Assembly (NCBI GenBank): GCA_045810625.1
Contig: JBJMVQ010000023.1
Location: 1 to 58,817 of the forward strand
Direction of reading: 5' to 3'
DNA length: 58,817 nt
DNA from: JACQFZ01 sp045810625
GTDB lineage: Bacteria; Pseudomonadota; Gammaproteobacteria; Acidiferrobacterales; Sulfurifustaceae
In this document: positions 52,691 through 58,817 of the stretch, in pieces
Layout of the letters: each line of letters starts with the position of its first letter
Numbering within the stretch: the first letter of the stretch is position 1
Program-made: the position numbers and the translations under genes
The notes under the pieces: generated by a model
What the model was told of the DNA's origin: nothing
The model's input: the letters and a program-made list of their open reading frames with translations, nothing else
Databases searched by the model: none

Positions 52691-52836
52691 TGTTTCGGTC
52701 TCCTGTGTTTATATTCGTCCGCATTTCCATGCGGTCCTTGCAGCGGAGCGAATTTTCGCAAACGGACAACCGTGGCCGCCTACCGCTTGCCGGCCGAAAC
52801 CCTCCGAATCACCGAGCTGAAACGACATCGACGAAT

Positions 52837-53856
52837 ATGGCCACGACGACAGTAGCGACAAAACGTAAGAAAGCCGGGAATAAAACCGCGAAGCGCCGCA
52901 CGTCGCTCGCACCGCGAACCCAAAAGCTCGGGCTCGATGCGGCCCAGATGGCGCTTGCCGTCGACGCGCCCGAAGTCGCGCCGCTCATCAACGAAGTGAC
53001 CGCGGGCGGCGGCGCGGCGTTGGGCGCGTATCGCGAGCCGCTCTCGGGACGGCCGGTGCTGCTCGCGGCGTTGCCGCTCGCGGCCGTGCAACCGACACCG
53101 TTTCAGCGTGATCTGTCGCCGACGCATGCGAAGCGCCTCGCGGCGAAGATCGAAGAAGCGGGCGCGTTCCTCGATCCGATCATCGTCGTGCGCGGGGAAG
53201 ACGGCCGCCTGTGGACACCGAACGGGCGCCATCGGCTCGCGGCGGCGAAGGTCGTCGGTCTGCGGCAGATCACCGCGCTCGTTTGCCCCGACGAGAGCCT
53301 CGCGTTTCGCATCCTCGCGCTGAACACCGAGAAGGCGCATAACCTGCGCGACAAGAGCCTCGAAGTGATCCGCATGGCGCGGAACCTTGCCGCGCGCAAA
53401 CCGAAAGCGAAGGAGAACGAATTCGCCGCCGAGTTCGAGGCGCCCGAGCTGCTGACGCTCGGGATCGTGTACGAGAAGAACGGCCGCTTCGGCGGCGGCG
53501 CGTACAGTCCCTTGCTCAAGAAGGTCGATCGCTTCAGCGACCGCACGCTACCGGTGAGCCTGCGCCAACGCGAAGACTATGCCTCACGGCTCGAAGGCAT
53601 TGACGCGCAGGTGAAGAAAATCGTCGAGGGTTTACAGAAACGCGGGTTCAAGTCGCCGTACTTGCGTACCTACGTGGTCGCGCGGATCAACCCCGTGCGG
53701 TTTCACCGCGCAAAGAAAGGCGAGACCGCGCCGCCGATGCCGCTCGCCGAGGCCCTCACGCGCATGGCCGCGTCGGCCAAGAAGTTCAATCTCGACTCGG
53801 TGAAGAGCGGCGACCTCGCGCTGGTGGCGGCAGTGAGCAGCGGCGCCGAGGAGTAG
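52837..53856 (+). CDS. ParB/Spo0J N-terminal domain protein, orphan
   Basis: A 339-residue protein with a very basic lead (MATTTVATKRKKAGNKTAKRR), then a ParB-like nuclease/CTP-binding domain (about 85-170): TPFQRDLSPTHAKRLAAKIEEAGAFLDPIIV and NGRHRLAAAKVVGLRQI. The remaining helical part (about 190-330) is not recognised. No parA is near, so it is probably not the segregation ParB. ATG 52837 is chosen; an earlier in-frame start at 52651 would add 62 residues read from the promoter of the divergent gene. Confidence 0.8.
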   Translation: MATTTVATKRKKAGNKTAKRRTSLAPRTQKLGLDAAQMALAVDAPEVAPLINEVTAGGGAALGAYREPLSGRPVLLAALPLAAVQPTPFQRDLSPTHAKRLAAKIEEAGAFLDPIIVVRGEDGRLWTPNGRHRLAAAKVVGLRQITALVCPDESLAFRILALNTEKAHNLRDKSLEVIRMARNLAARKPKAKENEFAAEFEAPELLTLGIVYEKNGRFGGGAYSPLLKKVDRFSDRTLPVSLRQREDYASRLEGIDAQVKKIVEGLQKRGFKSPYLRTYVVARINPVRFHRAKKGETAPPMPLAEALTRMAASAKKFNLDSVKSGDLALVAAVSSGAEE

Positions 53857-53910
53857 CGGCCGGCGGTTTTTCTGCGATCTGCGTCAACGATTCCGCACTC
53901 CGGGAGTGGC

Positions 53911-53916
53911 TATAAT
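53911..53916 (+). promoter_or_regulatory. -10 box of the lipoprotein operon
   Basis: TATAAT at 53911-53916, 57 bases before ATG 53974, within GGC-TATAAT-TAGCC. No good -35 was found; AAGGA ribosome site at about 53962. Confidence 0.5.
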
Positions 53917-53973
53917 TAGCCTTCAGGTCGGCGCTTGCGCCGTTTGGCAATCACACTCCATAAGGAATTCAGC

Positions 53974-54528
53974 ATGCGATTACACCATCTGCTCTGGCTC
54001 GTGGCCGGATTGGCGGTCGCCGCCTGTGCCGGCCGCACGCAGCTCGAAAGCGACTTGGGCATCAAGGGCGCGCCCGATTGGGTCAACAAGGGCACGGCGT
54101 ACGTCAAAGACCGTGACGGCCGTCTGTTCCATGGCGTCGGCTCGGCCGCGCCGATGGGCGATGCCGCGCTGCAGCGCTCCACGGCCGACGACCGGGCGCG
54201 CGCCGAAGTCGCGCGCATCTTCTCGTCGTACGTCGATATGGTGTCGCACGACTATCAGGCGGCGAGCCGCTCCGGCGGCACGGGTGCGAACGAAGAAGCC
54301 GTGTCGCGCCAGATCAAGAATCTGACGCAGGTGAATCTCGCCGGCGCGAAGATCGTCGCGCATTGGGTCGACAAGCGCACCAACACCCTGTACGCCATCG
54401 CCGAGCTGGACAGCAAGCACGTGAAGGAAACGATCGCGGCGGCGCAGGACATGAACGCAGACGTGCGCCGTTACGTCGGAGCCAACGCCGACAACGTGTT
54501 CGATCGTGCGGCGAAGGAGAAACCGTGA
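53974..54528 (+). CDS. LPP20-family lipoprotein (first gene of the operon)
   Basis: A 184-residue outer-membrane-type lipoprotein; lipobox AVAAC ends the signal peptide. The mature part begins GAPDWVNKGTAYVKDRDGRLFHGVGSAAP and contains ADDRARAEVARIFSSYVDMVSHDY, the LPP20 pattern. ATG 53974 has AAGGA before it; an upstream start at 53935 is less likely. Its stop overlaps the next start by one base (TGATG), so translation is coupled. Confidence 0.85.
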   Translation: MRLHHLLWLVAGLAVAACAGRTQLESDLGIKGAPDWVNKGTAYVKDRDGRLFHGVGSAAPMGDAALQRSTADDRARAEVARIFSSYVDMVSHDYQAASRSGGTGANEEAVSRQIKNLTQVNLAGAKIVAHWVDKRTNTLYAIAELDSKHVKETIAAAQDMNADVRRYVGANADNVFDRAAKEKP

Positions 54529-55133
54529 TGCGACTCGCCAGCTTATCGCGCGCGCTCGGCGCGCTCGTCCTTGCATCGATGCTCGTTGCTTGCGGCACCA
54601 CAGTCGAGCGCCTCGACACGAATGCAGTGAAAGATCTGTCGGGTGCCTGGAATGACACCGATTCGCGTCTGGTATCGGAGGAGATGATTCAGGACGTGCT
54701 CGCGCGGCCGTGGGTGCAGGAGTACACGCGCACAAAACGCAAGCCGCCGGCGGTGATCGTCGGTGAGGTGCGCAATCTCTCGCACGAGCACATCAACGTC
54801 GGCACCTTCGTCTCCGATATGGAGCGCGCGCTGATCAATTCCGGCAAGGTAAAGTTCGTCGCGTCGAGTGTCGAGCGCGGCGAGCTGCGCGACGAGCGCC
54901 GTGACCAGGAGCTGCACGCGCGCGAAGACACGCGCAAGGCGATGGGGCAGGAGCTGGGTGCGGACTACATGCTGAAGGGCACGATCAACACGATCGTCGA
55001 CGCCGAAGGCAAGACGCAGGTCCGCTACTACCAGGTCGATTTGACGCTCATCAGCCTCGTCGATAACGAGAAAGTCTGGATCGGACAGAAGAAGATCAAG
55101 AAGCTCGTCAAGAACGCGAGCCTGCGGTTTTAG
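54528..55133 (+). CDS. lpoB: Penicillin-binding protein activator LpoB-like lipoprotein
   Basis: A 201-residue lipoprotein with lipobox MLVAC. The LpoB fold region reads SRLVSEEMIQDVLARPWVQEYTRTKRKPPAVIVGEVRNLSHEHINVGTFVSDMERALINSGKVKFV and GQELGADYMLKGTINTIVDAEG. (Motifs are separate parts of the domain, residues about 45-180.) In enterobacteria LpoB reaches from the outer membrane to switch on PBP1B for peptidoglycan synthesis. The start ATG 54528 overlaps the previous stop. Whether PBP1B is the partner here is inferred from the family. Confidence 0.85.
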   Translation: MRLASLSRALGALVLASMLVACGTTVERLDTNAVKDLSGAWNDTDSRLVSEEMIQDVLARPWVQEYTRTKRKPPAVIVGEVRNLSHEHINVGTFVSDMERALINSGKVKFVASSVERGELRDERRDQELHAREDTRKAMGQELGADYMLKGTINTIVDAEGKTQVRYYQVDLTLISLVDNEKVWIGQKKIKKLVKNASLRF

Positions 55134-55141
55134 CAGCGTAT

Positions 55142-55274
55142 GTTGAAAAAGGTCCGTTCGTGGACTTTTTCAACTCGCAGGCTGCGGCGTATGCCCATTT
55201 TTCGGTGCTCGGAAAATGGCACCCGCGCCTTCGAACGCAGCGAGCGTCGCTGAAAGAATGCGTTTTCAGCGACG
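55142..55274. repeat. Three consecutive hairpin repeats inside the lipoprotein operon
   Basis: GTTGAAAAAGGTCC / GGACTTTTTCAAC (55142-55174), GCCCATTTTTCGG / CGGAAAATGGC (about 55193-55220) and CGTCGCTGAAA / TTTCAGCGACG (55245-55274) lie end to end in the gap between lpoB and the COG3014 gene. The first is related to 10593-10618. Confidence 0.75.
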
Positions 55275-55305
55275 TGCCAAGGTCGGGCGTCAGCCCGCAC
55301 GGTTC

Positions 55306-56649
55306 ATGCGGCTCGCGCGCACCGCAGCGTTGCTGGCCGGCTGCCTCTGGGCCGCCGGCTGCGCGACGTGGAGTACCTCGTTCGACGAGATCGAGCGCCG
55401 GCTGGTGCAGGAGCAATATACGGAAGCGCTCGCGGCGCTCGAGCGACAGGGCGACGGTCGGCGCGAACCGCTGCTCTATCAGTTGAATAAGGCGATGACG
55501 CTGCGCATGGCCGGCGACTATCAGGCGTCGAACGCAGCGTTCGAGGCGGCCAAGGTGCTCATGGACAAATATTCGGCGGTCAGCCTGCGCGAAAAGACGG
55601 CGACGTTCATCATCAACGATGCCGCCGAGGCTTATGCCGGCGAAGAGCACGAGCAGGTGCTGCTGCATCTATACGAAGCGCTCAACTACATCGCGCTCGG
55701 CAATCTCGACGACGCCCGCGTCGAAGCGCTGCAGGTCGATTTGAAATTGCGCGAGCAGGCGGAGCGCGCCGGCACGAGCTACGTCGAAGACCCGTTCGCG
55801 CGCTACCTAACCGGTATGATTTACGAGGACCGCGGCGAGTGGAGCGACGCCCTGATCGCCTACCGCAAGAGCTACGAGGCCTATAGCAAACGCCGCGAGA
55901 AGTACGGCGTCGCCGTGCCACAGGCGCTCAAAAACGATCTGCTCCGTTTGACGCAGCACCTCGGCCTCGCCGATGAGATGCGCCGCTACCAAAAGGAGTT
56001 CGGCATCGCGCGCTTTACCGATCAGGCGACGTGGCGCACGCAAGGGGAGCTCGTGTTTCTGCTGCACAACGGGCTGGCGCCCATCAAGCGCGAGCATGCG
56101 ACAACCGTGCTCGATCCCGCTTCGGGTCATTGGATCCGCATTGCCGTTCCTTATTATGAGCAGCGCTTCCCGGTCGTGCGCGCCGCTCGCGTCGTCGCCG
56201 GCCCCGCCGTTGCCGATACCGAGGTCGTCGCCGACATCCAGGCGCAGGCGTTGCACACCCTGGAAGCGAAGATGCCGGCGATCACGGCGCGGGCTTTGGC
56301 GCGCGCCGTCGTGAAAGCGGAGCTGGCGCGGGCCGCGCGCGCGAAAGGGCGCGGCAATCGCGACGACGCCATGGCGGCGGCGATCATCGGGTTCGGGATG
56401 GAAGTCGCGAGCGTGCTCACCGAGCGCGCCGACACCCGCAGCTGGGCGACGTTGCCGCACGATATTCAGATCGCTCGGCTCGCGCTTCCGCCGGGCAGCT
56501 ACAAAATCCGAATCGAGTTGCTCGGCGCCGATAGCGCGAGCGTCGGCGCGATCGAATTGCCCGACGTTGTGATTCGCCCCGGGCGCAAGACTTACCTATC
56601 GCGATACAGCATCGCGTCGCAGGTCGTTACTTCGCGGAGAATGCCATGA
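55306..56649 (+). CDS. COG3014-type TPR-like lipoprotein
   Basis: A 447-residue lipoprotein starting ATG 55306 (MRLARTAALLAGCLWAAGC); earlier in-frame ATGs at 55216 and 55258 fall in the repeat hairpins and lack a signal. Residues about 20-250 are helical repeats of TPR type (YTEALAALERQGDG, DYQASNAAFEAAKVLMDKY, ALNYIALGNLDDARVEALQVD), and the rest is beta-rich. COG3014 proteins sit beside LpoB and LPP20 genes in other proteobacteria; the function is unknown. Its stop overlaps the next start by four bases. Confidence 0.8.
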   Translation: MRLARTAALLAGCLWAAGCATWSTSFDEIERRLVQEQYTEALAALERQGDGRREPLLYQLNKAMTLRMAGDYQASNAAFEAAKVLMDKYSAVSLREKTATFIINDAAEAYAGEEHEQVLLHLYEALNYIALGNLDDARVEALQVDLKLREQAERAGTSYVEDPFARYLTGMIYEDRGEWSDALIAYRKSYEAYSKRREKYGVAVPQALKNDLLRLTQHLGLADEMRRYQKEFGIARFTDQATWRTQGELVFLLHNGLAPIKREHATTVLDPASGHWIRIAVPYYEQRFPVVRAARVVAGPAVADTEVVADIQAQALHTLEAKMPAITARALARAVVKAELARAARAKGRGNRDDAMAAAIIGFGMEVASVLTERADTRSWATLPHDIQIARLALPPGSYKIRIELLGADSASVGAIELPDVVIRPGRKTYLSRYSIASQVVTSRRMP

Positions 56650-57656
56650 AGCTTTTGATTACTACGATTGCGTGGGTCGTCCTCGCCGTGGCCGGCGGTT
56701 GCGCGACGTCGGCGCGCGCGCCCGATTGGGTCGGCGGCGCGGCCGCCAAGTATCCGTCGGCGCAGTATTTGGTGGGGCGCGGAGAAGGGCCGAGCGGCGA
56801 GGAGGCGCGCGATCGCGCGCGGGCGGATCTCGCGAAGATTTTCGACGTTGACATCGCCGTCGAGTCGGAAGATACGCAAGCATTTCGCACCGCGGCGAGC
56901 GGCAGCGGGTACGAAGCGCGCAGCGCGCGCCGTATCACGACGCGTACCGAGCAGCTCATCGAAGGAATCGAGATCGCCGATACCTGGCACGATCCGAAGA
57001 CGGGGAGCCACTACGCGCTCGCCGTGTTGCCGCGCGCAAAGGCGGGCACTTCGCTGCGCCGCGAAATCGAGCGGCTGGACGAGGCGACGCGGCTTTATCT
57101 CGATCGCGCGCGCGACTCAACGGATTTACTCGCGAAGATCGCTGCGGCGTCGCAAGCGGTGGTCGCGCAAACCGACCGCGTGGTCTATCAGAAGCAGCTG
57201 CGCGTGATCGACCCGACCGGCGTCGGCGCGCCGCCGTCGATGAGTCTCGATCGCCTCGGCACCGATCGTGATGCGCTGCTGAAGCGCGTTAAAGTCGCGC
57301 CGCATGTGACGACTGACGCGAGCGGCGGGCTTGCGCCCGTGCTGAAAGGCGCGCTGTCGAACGCGGGATTTCTCGCCGACACCGGCGCGTCACCGGACTA
57401 CGTGCTCGAAGCAAGTCTCGCGCTCGACGATCTCGGCCTGCAGGACGGCTGGTACTGGCAGCGCGGCGTGCTCGAAGTGCGTCTGTTGGAGCCGGCGACG
57501 CAGCGCGTGCGCGGATTGAAGCGCTGGCCGATCAAGGCATCGGCACTCCAGCACGACGGTTCGGTCCAGCGCGCCGTCGATGCGTCGGACAAGATTCTGA
57601 AGAAGGAATTACGCGGCACCTTCATTGGATTTGCGGCGGGGGCCGGCGCGGAGTAA
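56646..57656 (+). CDS. LPP20-family lipoprotein (second, longer copy)
   Basis: A 336-residue lipoprotein with lipobox VAGGC. The N-terminal domain (APDWVGGAAAKYPSAQYLVGRGEGPSGEEARDRARADLAKIFDVDIAVESEDTQAF) parallels the first LPP20 gene at 53974; a second domain (about 200-320) has LSNAGFLADTGASPDYVLEASLAL. (Quoted region spans residues about 25-80.) ATG 56646 overlaps the previous stop (ATGA), so it is translated with the COG3014 gene. Confidence 0.82.
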   Translation: MKLLITTIAWVVLAVAGGCATSARAPDWVGGAAAKYPSAQYLVGRGEGPSGEEARDRARADLAKIFDVDIAVESEDTQAFRTAASGSGYEARSARRITTRTEQLIEGIEIADTWHDPKTGSHYALAVLPRAKAGTSLRREIERLDEATRLYLDRARDSTDLLAKIAAASQAVVAQTDRVVYQKQLRVIDPTGVGAPPSMSLDRLGTDRDALLKRVKVAPHVTTDASGGLAPVLKGALSNAGFLADTGASPDYVLEASLALDDLGLQDGWYWQRGVLEVRLLEPATQRVRGLKRWPIKASALQHDGSVQRAVDASDKILKKELRGTFIGFAAGAGAE

Positions 57657-57665
57657 AAAGAGGCC

Positions 57666-58037
57666 ATGGCAGGCCAACTCGTTTGCTGGAAATGCGGAGC
57701 CGAGCTACGCGGCGTTCCGCTGCCGCTCTCGCGCACGGCCGAATGCCCCGCATGCAAAGCGGAGTTGCATGTCTGCAAGTTATGCCAGTTCTACGACGCG
57801 CGCACGACGCGCCAATGCTCCGAGATCCGCGCCGAAGAAGTCATCAATAAGGAACACGCCAACTACTGCGACTGGTTCAAGCCGCGCCCCGGCGCGTTCG
57901 ACGTGCGCGCACAAGGCAAAGCCGCCGCCGCGAAGTCGAAGCTCGACGCGCTATTCGGCGGCGCGCCGCCCGCCGAGACCCCCGACGCCGCACGCGAAGC
58001 GGCCGAGCGCTTGTTCGGCGATAAGAAAAAGCCGTAG
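57666..58037 (+). CDS. Small zinc-ribbon protein of unknown function
   Basis: A 123-residue cytoplasmic protein with several cysteine pairs: CWKCGAEL, CPACKAEL, CKLCQFY and C..C/W in ANYCDWFKP, which suggest zinc binding. The C-terminal third is Ala/Lys-rich and ends with ERLFGDKKKP. It begins nine bases after the LPP20 gene and is probably last in the operon. I recognise it as a widespread uncharacterised proteobacterial protein only. Confidence 0.75.
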   Translation: MAGQLVCWKCGAELRGVPLPLSRTAECPACKAELHVCKLCQFYDARTTRQCSEIRAEEVINKEHANYCDWFKPRPGAFDVRAQGKAAAAKSKLDALFGGAPPAETPDAAREAAERLFGDKKKP

Positions 58038-58172
58038 CGGCAGCTCGATCACCGACACGAAACCGTTCTCGATCTCTCGACTTATGAGCGGGTGGCTGCT
58101 TTCGACCCGAAGCGGATGTTCGTCGGTGCGGGAAGTTTCGACAAGTTCGAGCTCAGCTTCAGCGACAAGCGA

Positions 58173-58178
58173 TATAAT
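58173..58178 (+). promoter_or_regulatory. -10 box upstream of the NYN-domain gene
   Basis: TATAAT at 58173-58178, about 74 bases before ATG 58252. No clear -35. The 213-bp gap is AT-richer than the operon before it. Confidence 0.4.
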
Positions 58179-58251
58179 TCCCAAGAAGAAAACAAGCCTG
58201 CGTGCATGACAACGATAATATTTCTCGTTAGCGCTTAAGAAAGGAGGATAC

Positions 58252-58791
58252 ATGGCCAACCTGCTGTACGTAGATAACTCAAACGTATGGATCGAGGGCA
58301 TGCACGTTTCCGCAGTCGAGCGCGGCATGGCACCAACCATCTGGGAAGCGCAACAAAGCAGAATCTGCGATACCAGCTGGAAAATTGACTTCGGTCGCCT
58401 CTTTAAGTTTGCAGGGGGTGAGAGACTGCAGGTCAAGCGCGCATTGCTGTTTGGATCTCGGCCACCACCCAACGATTCACTATGGGATGCGGCAGAGCGC
58501 CAGGGGTTCGAACCTATTGTTTACGACCGCAGTATTGCGAACCGTGAAAAGAAAATCGACACTGATATTGTCGCCACCATGATGGCGGATTCATACGAGA
58601 TACTCGACATCAAAGGTGACGAGATGACTCTTGTCGCTGGCGACGCAGACTATGTTCCTGCAATCGAGAAACTTCGAAAGAGAGACATTGTGGTGCATGT
58701 TGTCTTTTGGGCTCATGCCGCACGAGAACTCAGGGAAGCTGCGACGAAATTCATCGATCTAAATCCGTTTTTGAACCACCTGAAGCTTTGA
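58252..58791 (+). CDS. NYN-domain (LabA/DUF88-type) predicted nuclease
   Basis: A 179-residue PIN-like NYN protein. Acidic residues line up as in the family: YVDNSNVW (N-terminal Asp), EKKIDTDIVATMMAD and LVAGDADYVPAIEKLRKRDIVV. A perfect AAGGAGG (58241-58247) precedes ATG 58252. The gene is clearly AT-richer (by eye about 50 % GC against about 65 % for its neighbours) and has different codon use, so horizontal acquisition is likely. Targets of its presumed RNase activity are unknown. Confidence 0.88.
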   Translation: MANLLYVDNSNVWIEGMHVSAVERGMAPTIWEAQQSRICDTSWKIDFGRLFKFAGGERLQVKRALLFGSRPPPNDSLWDAAERQGFEPIVYDRSIANREKKIDTDIVATMMADSYEILDIKGDEMTLVAGDADYVPAIEKLRKRDIVVHVVFWAHAARELREAATKFIDLNPFLNHLKL

Positions 58792-58817
58792 ACGCTAACC
58801 ATCTGTTGCTGCGGGCG

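Overview
The window is high-GC DNA (by eye about 63-66 %) from a Gram-negative bacterium. It has many lipoproteins with lipoboxes, an LpoB-type penicillin-binding-protein activator, a Tat-type signal, a CspA-like protein with a long leader, a thiopurine methyltransferase, a PutA and a double-length UvrA. The overall character fits Pseudomonadota, most likely a betaproteobacterium or close relative; this is an inference from gene content, with no rRNA or tRNA in the window to confirm it. GTG and TTG starts are common, and large antisense shadow frames run opposite many genes.

Layout: 1-1018 is the N-terminal part of an Lhr-like helicase on the minus strand, with repetitive elements in frame. 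1147-5043 holds a beta-propeller lipoprotein, a Nudix hydrolase and an M48 lipoprotein peptidase. 5238-9344 is fpg, a family 4 glycosyltransferase and a debranching-type glucosidase. 9377-9709 is the tail of a lost acyl-CoA ligase. 9948-13521 pairs an emfourin-like lipoprotein with a secreted M4 (thermolysin-family) protease. 13805-18092 carries cupin, MOSC, hemY-type, nadA and msrB genes. 18407-23930 carries an M20 peptidase, a drug/metabolite transporter divergent from a thioesterase plus AurF-type di-iron oxygenase pair, an ATC-hydrolase-family protein and a ureG fragment. 23950-29558 holds a bactofilin-like membrane protein, a SemiSWEET, a DsbA-family protein, two dienelactone hydrolases and an AI-2E-family permease. 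29590-35769 is a 2059-residue tandem UvrA. 35986-44844 covers an AhpD-like protein, a DUF898/M48 operon, putA, a thiopurine methyltransferase gene, an AlkA-like glycosylase, a Tat-exported FAA-hydrolase-like protein and a cold-shock gene. 44963-53856 has uup, a small unknown, a site-2 protease, a lone ABC ATPase, a YVTN-propeller/di-heme protein and an orphan ParB-like protein. 53974-58037 is a tightly packed lipoprotein operon (LPP20, LpoB, COG3014, LPP20) plus a zinc-ribbon protein. 58252-58791 is an AT-richer NYN-domain gene.

The strongest unusual signal is a set of short palindromic or dispersed repeats that lie not only between genes but in frame inside two DNA-repair or helicase genes (lhr-like and uvrA). 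One 63-bp element is present between genes (10489-10551) and again inside uvrA (31644-31706) with only two differences, and a third, diverged copy lies in uvrA in the opposite orientation (about 32621-32686). Other items worth attention are the emfourin-like lipoprotein next to an M4 protease, the AurF-type oxygenase whose seven metal ligands keep exact AurF spacing, the LPP20/LpoB/COG3014 envelope operon, and decayed relics of urease and acyl-CoA ligase genes.
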